In this document: positions 6,232 through 11,659 of the stretch, piece by piece
Numbering within the stretch: position 1 is the stretch's first letter
Layout of the letters: each line of letters starts with the position of its first letter
Origin: Psychrobacter sp.
Lineage (GTDB): Bacteria > Pseudomonadota > Gammaproteobacteria > Pseudomonadales > Moraxellaceae
Direction: 5' to 3'
Assembly: GCA_020024075.1 (NCBI GenBank)
Contig: JAHHUJ010000053.1
Coordinates: 1 to 11,659, forward strand
Length of the DNA: 11,659 bases
Notes under the pieces: model-generated
What the model was told of the DNA's origin: nothing
Database searches by the model: none
What the model saw: the letters and a program-made list of their open reading frames with translations, nothing else
Translations under genes and position numbers: made by a program

Positions 6232-7062
6232 TTATTTCTTCTTGGCGCGACGGCGACGAATGATCATACTGTCAGTACGCTTGTTGTGACGCGTTTTAAG
6301 ACCTTTGGTCTTCTGACCCCATGGTGTAGTTGGATGTTTACCCATTGTGCGACCTTCACCACCACCGTGTGGGTGATCAATCGGGTTCATCGCAGTACCA
6401 CGTGTCTGTGGACGAACGCCACGCCAACGTGCTGCACCTGCTTTACCAAGTGATTTTAGGTTATTTTCAGAGTTAGAGTTTTCACCAATAACTGCACGGC
6501 AATTTACGTGTACACGACGAGTTTCGCCTGAGCGTAAACGGATAATTGCATAAATACCATCTTTACCTAGTAGCTGAACTGAAGCACCAGCTGAGCGAGC
6601 TAATTGCGCGCCTTTACCGATTTTTAGTTCAATATTACTAATAGTAGTACCTACAGGAATATTTTTAAGTGGTAAGCAGTTGCCTGGACGAATAGGTGAT
6701 GACTCACCTGACATTACAGTATCGCCAACTTTAAGTTTCTTAGGAGCGATGATATAACGACGCTCACCGTCTGCATACTTAAGTAAAGCAATATGAGCAG
6801 TACGGTTTGGATCGTATTCGATACGCTCTACCGTTGCTGGGATATTGTCTTTCGTACGCTTGAAATCGATAATACGATAGTGTTGTTTATGTCCACCACC
6901 AATATGACGTGACGTAATGCGACCATTGTTATTACGACCACCTGATCTACCTTGTGCTTCAACAAGTGGGGCATGCGGACGACCTTTGTAAAGGTGTGGA
7001 TGCACCACTTTTTCAACAAAACGGCGACCTGGTGATGTTGGCTTTGCTTTTACGATAGGCAT
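6232..7062 (-). CDS. rplB: 50S ribosomal protein L2
   Basis: The product is 276 residues (E. coli 273). It has the OB-fold RNA-binding domain (about 40-125, with SGGRNNNGRIT and GGGHKQHYRIIDFKR), the SH3-like domain (130-200), and the signature NPIDHPHGGGEGR. H230 matches E. coli H229, the residue long discussed for its role near the peptidyl-transferase centre. The basic C-terminus ends RRRRAKKK. L2 is one of the largest core 50S proteins and is needed for subunit association and tRNA binding. The ribosome binding site is AAGGAT, 11 bp after rplW. Confidence 0.99.
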   Translation of the reverse strand: MPIVKAKPTSPGRRFVEKVVHPHLYKGRPHAPLVEAQGRSGGRNNNGRITSRHIGGGHKQHYRIIDFKRTKDNIPATVERIEYDPNRTAHIALLKYADGERRYIIAPKKLKVGDTVMSGESSPIRPGNCLPLKNIPVGTTISNIELKIGKGAQLARSAGASVQLLGKDGIYAIIRLRSGETRRVHVNCRAVIGENSNSENNLKSLGKAGAARWRGVRPQTRGTAMNPIDHPHGGGEGRTMGKHPTTPWGQKTKGLKTRHNKRTDSMIIRRRRAKKK

Positions 7063-7073
7063 GATTTGTATCC

Positions 7074-7424
7074 TTATTCGTTGTTCGCTGTTTCGCTAGT
7101 AGAAGCTGCATTATCTGCAATCTCTTCACCAGCATCAGCCATTTGTACATCTTGACCAGCTTTTAAAGTCACATAGGCTTTTTTATAGTCATTACGACGA
7201 CCTACAGTGCGACCAAAGCGCTTTGTCTTACCTTTAACATTTAAGGTGTTTACCTTAGTAACTTCCACACCTTCAAACATTAACTCGACTGCTTTTTTGA
7301 TTTCACGCTTCGTGGCATTGTTATCAACTTTGAAAACCTGCACACCTAGCGAGTCACCTAACAGCTGAGATTTCTCTGAGAACACAGGCCCTTTTAAGAC
7401 CTGATAAAGTCTTGCGTTATTCAT
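7074..7424 (-). CDS. rplW: 50S ribosomal protein L23 with an acidic C-terminal tail
   Basis: The product is 116 residues, against 100 in E. coli. The core is ordinary: LKGPVFSEKSQ, then KREIKKAVELMFEGVEVTKV, then KTKRFGRTVGRRNDYKKAYV. After residue about 93 there is an added acidic, low-complexity stretch, DAGEEIADNAASTSETANNE. L23 forms the docking site for trigger factor, SRP and other factors at the tunnel exit. The ATG overlaps the rplD stop by four bases (ATGA), so coupling is likely. The tail is probably flexible; a function for it is unknown. Confidence 0.98.
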   Translation of the reverse strand: MNNARLYQVLKGPVFSEKSQLLGDSLGVQVFKVDNNATKREIKKAVELMFEGVEVTKVNTLNVKGKTKRFGRTVGRRNDYKKAYVTLKAGQDVQMADAGEEIADNAASTSETANNE

Positions 7425-8023
7425 GCTAGTGCTTCCTCAAATTGTTTCGCTGCGTCAACAGACATGATGACTTTATCAAACGCAATCAAGCTAACAGGAT
7501 CCACTTCATTAGCACCAAGTACATTCACATGTGGAATGTTGCGGGCAGCTAAGTATAGATTCTCATCAACTTCATTGGTCACGATTAATGCACGTGGTGC
7601 ATTAAGTTCTTCCAATTTGCCAACTAGTTCTTTAGTTTTTGGCGCTGAAATAGTGATGTCTTCAACTAAGATTAAGCGGTCTTGGCGAACCAATTCAGCT
7701 AAAATGCACTGCATTGCACCACGGTACATTTTGCGGTTCACTTTCTGTGACCAATCTTGTGGCTTAGCAGCAAATGCTCGACCACCACCAACCCAAATTG
7801 GGCTACGAGTTGAACCAGCACGTGCACGGCCTGTACCTTTTTGGCGCCATGGCTTTTTGCCACCGCCAGAAACTTCAGCACGAGTCTTTTGCGCGCGGCT
7901 ACCTTGGCGTGCGCCTGCTAAATATGCAGTCACTACCTGGTGAACGAGGGCTTCGTTGAATTCACGACCAAATGCCGTGTCAGACAGCTCAACCGCTGCG
8001 CCTGTAACAGTTTTTAAATTCAC
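7421..8023 (-). CDS. rplD: 50S ribosomal protein L4
   Basis: The product is 200 residues (E. coli 201) and starts with GTG rather than ATG; AAGGGGAT is the ribosome binding site. The extended loop that reaches into the exit tunnel runs roughly 42-100 and contains GGGKKPWRQKGTGRARAG, with K62 in the macrolide-affected position. The globular part carries RALIVTNEVDENLYLAARNI. In E. coli L4 is the feedback regulator of the S10 operon, acting on both transcription and translation through the leader mRNA. Its presence here makes the long structured leader upstream of rpsJ a natural target to test. Confidence 0.98.
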   Translation of the reverse strand: MNLKTVTGAAVELSDTAFGREFNEALVHQVVTAYLAGARQGSRAQKTRAEVSGGGKKPWRQKGTGRARAGSTRSPIWVGGGRAFAAKPQDWSQKVNRKMYRGAMQCILAELVRQDRLILVEDITISAPKTKELVGKLEELNAPRALIVTNEVDENLYLAARNIPHVNVLGANEVDPVSLIAFDKVIMSVDAAKQFEEALA

Positions 8024-8037
8024 GTTAATCCCCTTGC

Positions 8038-8676
8038 TTAGGCTTTGATTGACGGACGTACGATGACATCGCCACCATTGGCACCTGGAAGGGCACCTTT
8101 AATGACGAGAAGACCTTTTTCAGCGTCTACTGACACGATTTCAAGTCCCTGAACGGTAACACGTTTGTTACCCATTTGCCCTGGCATTTTCTTACCTTTG
8201 AAAACTTTACCTGGGCTTTGGTTCTGACCTGTAGAACCCAATACGCGATGCGAAATTGAGTTACCGTGAGTAGCATCTTGCATACTAAAGTTATGACGTT
8301 TTACGCCACCTTGAAAGCCTTTACCTTTACTTTGACCTGTAACATCAACAAGTTGCCCTGCTTCAAATAGGTCAGCAGCAATTTCGCTACCCGCTTCACG
8401 TCCTTCAAGTTCTTCTTCTGTAACACGGAATTCCCATGTACCACGGCCAGCTTTAACGCCAGCTTTAGCAAAGTGACCTTTTTGTGCTGCAGTTACGCGG
8501 CTGTCACGACGCTCACCAGTGGTTACTTGGATGGCTTGATAGCCGTCAGTGTCATTGGTTTTAATTTGAGTAATGCGGTTTGCATCGACCTCAACAACCG
8601 TTACAGGGATAGAAGCGCCTGTTTCAGTGAAGACACGGGTCATGCCGCATTTCTTACCGACTAAACCGATCGCCAT
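8038..8676 (-). CDS. rplC: 50S ribosomal protein L3
   Basis: The product is 212 residues (E. coli 209). It begins MAIGLVGKKCGMTRVFTETG and has GKGFQGGVKRHNFSMQDATH and HGNSISHRVLGSTGQNQSPG. Q151 matches the glutamine methylated by PrmB in E. coli. The long arm reaches toward the peptidyl-transferase centre. L3 is one of two proteins that start 50S assembly. AGAGG is the ribosome binding site. The gene lies 93 bp after rpsJ, a longer gap than at other junctions of this operon, and 14 bp before rplD. Confidence 0.98.
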   Translation of the reverse strand: MAIGLVGKKCGMTRVFTETGASIPVTVVEVDANRITQIKTNDTDGYQAIQVTTGERRDSRVTAAQKGHFAKAGVKAGRGTWEFRVTEEELEGREAGSEIAADLFEAGQLVDVTGQSKGKGFQGGVKRHNFSMQDATHGNSISHRVLGSTGQNQSPGKVFKGKKMPGQMGNKRVTVQGLEIVSVDAEKGLLVIKGALPGANGGDVIVRPSIKA

Positions 8677-8769
8677 GTTAAACCTCTTTATATCTTCAAT
8701 TAATAGTTTGGGGTAATTTCTAAAAGTCGCGTGTTATTAATCATTACGCTTAAATATACGCGCCTTTGA
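8677..8769. other. rpsJ-rplC spacer, no clear element
   Basis: This 93-bp AT-rich spacer holds the AGAGG ribosome binding site of rplC. I see only an imperfect palindrome around ATTAAT (8712-8732) and a loose TATATT box without a convincing -35. No terminator or gene is visible. Confidence 0.5.
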
Positions 8770-9081
8770 TTAACCCAATGCGATTTGAACGTCTACACCA
8801 GCAGCCAAGTCCAATTTCATCAATGCGTCAACTGTTTTATCAGTTGGTTGCACGATGTCAAGCATACGCTTATGAGTACGAATCTCGTACTGATCTCGCG
8901 CGTCTTTGTTGACGTGTGGCGAGGTTAGGACGTTGAAACGCTCGATGCGAGTAGGCAACGGTACAGGACCACAAACTTGCGCACCAGTGCGCTTTGCGGT
9001 ATCGACAATCTCTTGTGCCGACTGATCGATCAATCTATGATCAAAAGACTTTAGTCGGATACGGATTCTCTGGTTAGCCAT
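8770..9081 (-). CDS. rpsJ: 30S ribosomal protein S10 (NusE)
   Basis: The product is 103 residues, as in E. coli. It is almost colinear with it: MANQRIRIRLKSFDHRLIDQ, then KRTGAQVCGPVPLPTRIERF, then SPHVNKDARDQYEIRTHKRM, and the ending AAGVDVQIALG. S10 is a head protein of the 30S subunit. As NusE it also joins NusB in antitermination and binds NusG to couple transcription with translation. AGGAG lies nine bases upstream of the ATG. It is the first gene of the S10 operon, and the long leader and promoter lie directly upstream. Confidence 0.99.
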   Translation of the reverse strand: MANQRIRIRLKSFDHRLIDQSAQEIVDTAKRTGAQVCGPVPLPTRIERFNVLTSPHVNKDARDQYEIRTHKRMLDIVQPTDKTVDALMKLDLAAGVDVQIALG

Positions 9082-9324
9082 GCCAGCAAGCTCCTAATAA
9101 GTGGTTTTATCATCATTGCTACCCTAATGGTAGATTTTGAATGATAAATAGCCGTTATATAAATGATTTATTTTTTGGTTAAATCGTGATGCTAATCACA
9201 TCCAACAATTCAAAAAACAAAATAAGTTTAATCCTTGCCCACCATTTCCATATAGGAAGGTAGCAAAGAAGAATGAAATTAGTGCCGAAAACGATGCTTC
9301 AGCTGTATTAACGTCAAGCTTTAT

Positions 9325-9366
9325 AAGTGATTACAGTTCAATACGCTGCCGTATTTGATCACACTT
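9325..9366 (-). promoter_or_regulatory. Two-tier hairpin in the S10 leader
   Basis: In mRNA sense an inner perfect 6-bp stem AAUACG/CGUAUU closes a GCAG tetraloop (9355-9340). An outer stem AAG(UG)UGAU/AUCACUU (9366-9358 with 9331-9325) adds seven pairs with a two-base bulge. It begins about 27 bases after the predicted transcript start. Perfect pairing of both tiers in an AT-rich spacer makes a real RNA fold plausible. No U run follows, so it is not a terminator. Its function is unknown. Confidence 0.5.
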
Positions 9367-9381
9367 GCTTGAAACGCTCAT
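9331..9381 (-). CDS. Possible 16-codon upstream reading frame in the S10 leader (doubtful)
   Basis: An ATG about 12 bases after the predicted transcript start opens a 16-codon frame, MSVSSKCDQIRQRIEL, ending TAA. It runs through the two-tier hairpin, and its stop lies just inside the outer stem. No convincing ribosome binding site precedes it. It could be a leader peptide whose translation alters the hairpin, but a frame this short is easily chance. I recognise no homolog. Confidence 0.15.
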   Translation of the reverse strand: MSVSSKCDQIRQRIEL

Positions 9382-9399
9382 ATAAATTCAGTGGGTTGT

Positions 9400-9427
9400 A
9401 TTATACACAGTTGACAATCGATTGCAA
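9400..9427 (-). promoter_or_regulatory. S10 operon promoter
   Basis: The minus strand has -35 TTGCAA (9427-9422), a 16-bp spacer and a perfect -10 TATAAT (9405-9400). The predicted start is near 9393. An AT-rich stretch lies just upstream of the -35 and could be an UP element. The palindrome CAATCGATTG (9415-9424) overlaps the -35 and the spacer and might be an operator. It is the only convincing promoter between rng and rpsJ. Confidence 0.65.
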
Positions 9428-9524
9428 GGGTAATTGTAAGTTTTAATGGGCTTAAAGCGGGGGCAAGCTGTTTATTTTACATTTTAATAACACTTCCCCT
9501 CCCCCTTCTAGCTCATCTAAATCA

Positions 9525-11348
9525 TCAATCCAAAACGATGTCATATTGCTCTTGGGTATACAGATTTTCTACCTCAAAGGTAATCACTCTTCCTAGCAAA
9601 TATTCTAGGTCAGCAACGGTATCTGCTTCAGTGGATAGCAGTAAATCAATAACCGAAGCATGAGCCACTACCGTAAATTTCTTCGGTGAGTTATAGGTAC
9701 GTGCACAGCGCATTATCTCACGGAAAATCTCAAAGCAGACCGTTTCGGCAGTCTTAATAAAGCCCTTACCGCCGCAGGTTTTACAAGGCTCACAAAGCTG
9801 CTGCTCAAGCGATTCACGGGTGCGCTTGCGGGTCATCTCAACCAAGCCTAGCTCGCTAACCTGAGTAATCTTAGTCTTCGCATAATCTTGAGACAACTGG
9901 TGCTGTAGGCTCTCTAATACATCGTCTTTATGCTCTTGCTCTAGCATATCGATAAAATCGAGAATAATGATACCGCCTAGATTGCGCAATCTAAGCTGTC
10001 TAGCGATAGCGTGAGTGGCTTCTAAGTTGGTTTTGTATACGGTGTCCTCAAGCGAGCGTCCACCGACAAATGAGCCAGTATTGACATCAATAGTAGTCAT
10101 CGCTTCGGTCTGATCAATAATCAGATAACCGCCCGACTTTAAATCTACTCGGCGCTTTAAGGCATCCCTTAAGTCCTCCTCTACCCGATGCACATCGAAT
10201 AAAGGCTGCTCTCCCATATACGGTATAATACGCGGATAAATAAAGGGCACAAACTCTTTCGCAAATTGACGCACTTCGTTGTACATACCTTCATGATCAA
10301 CGATAACCTTTTCGGTATCTGGGTGCACCAAGTCTCGAATCGAGCGTAGCGGCAGCGACAACTCTTGATAAATGAGTACCGCGGTCTGACCACTGCCTGC
10401 TGAGGCCTCTTTACGCGCCTGAATGGTTCGCCATAGCTGTACTAAGTAATAAATATCCTCCTCTAGCTTAGCCACAGGCACCCGTTCTGCTGCGGTACGG
10501 GCAATTAAGCCTCCCGTTAAATTTACCGTTTGCATCAACTGGGCAAGCTCAGTTTTTAAGCGGTGGCGCTCCTCTTCATTATCAATACGCTGAGAGATAC
10601 CGATATGCTCGCTAGAAGGCAGATAAACCAAATAACGAGACGGTAATGAGATGTTAGTGGTTAAGCGTGCGCCTTTGGTTCCCAGCTGATCTTTAGTCAC
10701 CTGAACTAGAATTTTTTGACCTTCATGCAGACGATACTGGATCAGCTCATGACGGGGTGGCTCAATAACTTTGCGCTCCTTGACAACCGTAGGCGGCGCT
10801 TCTACTTGAGTAATCGCATTACCTACTTTATCTGGAGAATCACTATCTAATAAAGAGTTATCGTGCAAATCACTTTGTAAATTAGTGGCTTCATCAGCCA
10901 AGGCAGATTGTTTTTCTCTAAGACTACCAGACTCCATCTCTACTTTTGAGGAACTGGTCAATCCCGCCTCGAGTGCAGAGGCTTTACCCTCTACCCCTGA
11001 CATATTTTCGGCAATATGCTCAGATCGGTCAACCGGTATGCTAGTTAAAACCGTAGGCTCTTGTCGACTATGAGGACGGGGGGTTGCTGGAGTCTTATCT
11101 TCTACTACCGTTGGCCGAGGTGGGCGGCGCATATCATTGACATGCAAGAAGGCAGTTCGAGACTGTCCAATCTCCACAAATGCCGCTTGCATACCGGGTA
11201 GGACACGTACCACAGTGCCCAAATAAATGTTGCCCACCAAGCCAAGCTTATTATGCCGCTCAATATAAACCTCACTGACGACACCATTATCTAAAACAGC
11301 AACTCGAGATTCCATTGGGCTAACATTAATGAGTAGCTCTTCTGACAT
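9525..11348 (-). CDS. rng: Ribonuclease G with a large insertion in the S1 domain
   Basis: The product is 607 residues, about 118 more than E. coli RNase G (489). The N-terminus (MSEELLINVSPMESRVAVLD) and the S1 half GNIYLGTVVRVLPGMQAAFV are typical. The S1 domain is then interrupted at about residues 74-200 by a Pro/Ser/acidic low-complexity segment, and resumes at GQKILVQVTKDQLGTKGARL. The DNase I-like catalytic domain has the metal-binding D421 (TIDVNTG) and D464 (ILDFIDM). The zinc-link CxxC is C522-C525 (CKTCGGKG). The end QEQYDIVLD matches the family; there is no RNase E-type scaffold tail, so this is RNase G and not RNase E. RNase G cuts AU-rich single-stranded RNA in the cytoplasm and matures the 16S 5' end in E. 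coli. AAAGG lies six bases before the ATG. It follows maf, a common linkage. Confidence 0.96.
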   Translation of the reverse strand: MSEELLINVSPMESRVAVLDNGVVSEVYIERHNKLGLVGNIYLGTVVRVLPGMQAAFVEIGQSRTAFLHVNDMRRPPRPTVVEDKTPATPRPHSRQEPTVLTSIPVDRSEHIAENMSGVEGKASALEAGLTSSSKVEMESGSLREKQSALADEATNLQSDLHDNSLLDSDSPDKVGNAITQVEAPPTVVKERKVIEPPRHELIQYRLHEGQKILVQVTKDQLGTKGARLTTNISLPSRYLVYLPSSEHIGISQRIDNEEERHRLKTELAQLMQTVNLTGGLIARTAAERVPVAKLEEDIYYLVQLWRTIQARKEASAGSGQTAVLIYQELSLPLRSIRDLVHPDTEKVIVDHEGMYNEVRQFAKEFVPFIYPRIIPYMGEQPLFDVHRVEEDLRDALKRRVDLKSGGYLIIDQTEAMTTIDVNTGSFVGGRSLEDTVYKTNLEATHAIARQLRLRNLGGIIILDFIDMLEQEHKDDVLESLQHQLSQDYAKTKITQVSELGLVEMTRKRTRESLEQQLCEPCKTCGGKGFIKTAETVCFEIFREIMRCARTYNSPKKFTVVAHASVIDLLLSTEADTVADLEYLLGRVITFEVENLYTQEQYDIVLD

Positions 11349-11400
11349 AGCAGACCTTTTATCTTATTATTGATTAAATATGTTTTATTAAAGACAAGTA

Positions 11401-11406
11401 ATTATA
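11401..11406 (-). promoter_or_regulatory. Candidate rng promoter -10 box
   Basis: A perfect TATAAT stands 52 bp upstream of the rng ATG on the minus strand. The -35 position is AT-rich without a good hexamer. The tandem repeats at 11416-11462 begin just upstream and cover the -35 region. Activity is inferred from the -10 alone. Confidence 0.45.
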
Positions 11407-11415
11407 GCGATATGT

Positions 11416-11462
11416 TTTGCTTTTATATTTGCTTTTATAGTAACTTTGCCTTTTTTGCCTTT
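11416..11462. repeat. Two adjoining short tandem repeats upstream of rng
   Basis: On the plus strand TTTGCTTTTATA occurs twice in tandem (11416-11427, 11428-11439). After five bases, TTTGCCTTT occurs twice in tandem (11445-11453, 11454-11462). The two units are related (TTTGC followed by T-rich), so the block may derive from repeated slippage. It overlaps the -35 region of the proposed rng promoter. The remaining spacer up to maf (11463-11536) shows only a small CAGTG/CACTG repeat and no clear terminator. Confidence 0.85.
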
Positions 11463-11536
11463 AATGGTAAATGACGAACATATCTTTTTATAAGCTCCAG
11501 TGTACCACTGACGCTAAAAAATTGTTATCCAGTCTA

Positions 11537-11659
11537 CTATAAGCCAGCTACCCGCTTCTCAATATTTTTAATCGCTGCCAAGGTCTGTGCTAAAGGAAGG
11601 CCCACTACATTGGAATAACTGCCGTTTATACGCTCCACCCAAGCTGCGCCTCTACCTTG
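11537..11659 (-). CDS. maf: Maf family nucleotide pyrophosphatase, 3' end only (cut by window edge)
   Basis: Forty codons and a TAG stop are visible, entering from the right edge: QGRGAAWVERINGSYSNVVG, then LPLAQTLAAIKNIEKRVAGL. The GxGAxWVExIxGSYSNVVGLP block is the C-terminal signature of the Maf/YhdE fold, whose members hydrolyse dTTP/UTP or modified nucleotides to monophosphates, acting in the cytoplasm as house-cleaning enzymes. It is too short to assign a substrate subgroup. It points the same way as rng, 188 bp away; maf next to rng is common in gammaproteobacteria (E. coli mreBCD-yhdE-rng). Confidence 0.9.
   Translation of the reverse strand, partial: QGRGAAWVERINGSYSNVVGLPLAQTLAAIKNIEKRVAGL

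Larger units (their letters stand above)
9082..9393 (-). promoter_or_regulatory. Long structured 5' leader of the S10 operon
   Basis: About 312 nt separate the predicted transcript start from the rpsJ ATG, longer than the roughly 170-nt E. coli S10 leader. In mRNA sense I see four inverted repeats. They are 9366-9325 (listed separately); 9266-9235 (UUGC, ACC, UUCC paired with GGAA, GGU, GCAA, loop UAUAU); 9199-9186 (GUGAU/AUCAC, loop UAGC); and 9133-9119 (CUACC/GGUAG, loop AUUAG), about 37 bases before the start codon. A U-rich stretch (9222-9211) follows the second hairpin. In E. coli L4 acts on such a leader; whether it does here is inference. The 9394-9524 part of the gap holds the promoter and the rng 3' flank, with no clear rng terminator. 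Confidence 0.5.

Noticed and set aside
7464..7943. Long plus-strand frame of 159 codons opposite rplD
   Set aside because: It lies wholly antisense to an intact, well-recognised L4 gene, and its translation has no familiar motif. The same holds for the other plus-strand frames in the window.
9411..9416. TTGACA on the plus strand as a divergent promoter -35
   Set aside because: The position 17 bp downstream (TTGTAA) is a poor -10, and no plus-strand gene follows.
9496..9506. G-rich run (GGGGGAGGGG on the minus strand) as a G-quadruplex
   Set aside because: There are only two G runs nearby, and four are needed.
1..11659. CRISPR array, insertion sequence, tRNA or rRNA gene, phage or defence gene
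   Set aside because: I looked on both strands and found no spaced direct repeats, transposase motifs, tRNA-like folds or non-housekeeping genes.

Overview
This window is a core ribosomal-protein locus from a gammaproteobacterium. The best guess is family Moraxellaceae, probably Psychrobacter or a close relative. That placement is an inference from the style of the protein sequences, the moderately AT-rich coding DNA with very AT-rich spacers, and the maf-rng neighbourhood; it was not computed. Every supported gene lies on the minus strand, so the locus reads from right (11659) to left (1).

In transcription order, the right edge holds the last 40 codons of maf (nucleotide pyrophosphatase family). 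A 188-bp spacer follows, with tandem repeats and a promoter-like TATAAT. Next is rng (RNase G, 607 aa), which has a long disordered-looking insertion in its S1 domain. The 443-bp spacer 9082-9524 holds the S10 promoter and a long, structured 5' leader of about 310 nt. The S10 operon then runs rpsJ-rplC-rplD-rplW-rplB-rpsS-rplV-rpsC-rplP-rpmC-rpsQ. The spacer 3829-3977 has a good extended -10 promoter and a strongly structured leader. After it comes the spc operon: rplN-rplX-rplE-rpsN-rpsH-(209-bp gap)-rplF-rplR-rpsE-rpmD-rplO, with rplO cut by the left edge.

The gene order is the classic bacterial S10-spc order, and all 21 ribosomal proteins look intact and ordinary in their conserved cores (rplO is seen only at its first nine codons). 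Their products assemble into the 30S and 50S subunits. RNase G fits the neighbourhood because in E. coli it matures the 5' end of 16S rRNA. Many junctions are tight: TAATG overlaps at rplP/rpmC, rpmC/rpsQ and rpmD/rplO, and an ATGA overlap at rplD/rplW, consistent with translational coupling.

I see no mobile element, CRISPR array, tRNA, rRNA or defence-type gene. The unexplained signal is in the spacers and in RNase G. The spc operon is interrupted between rpsH and rplF by a perfect TATAAT, then about 96 nt, then a perfect-stem intrinsic-terminator hairpin; this could be a small RNA or an attenuated leader for rplF. The S10 and spc leaders both carry strong hairpins that may be ribosomal-protein feedback sites. 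RNase G carries an extra block of roughly 100 residues. These are hypotheses from sequence inspection only.
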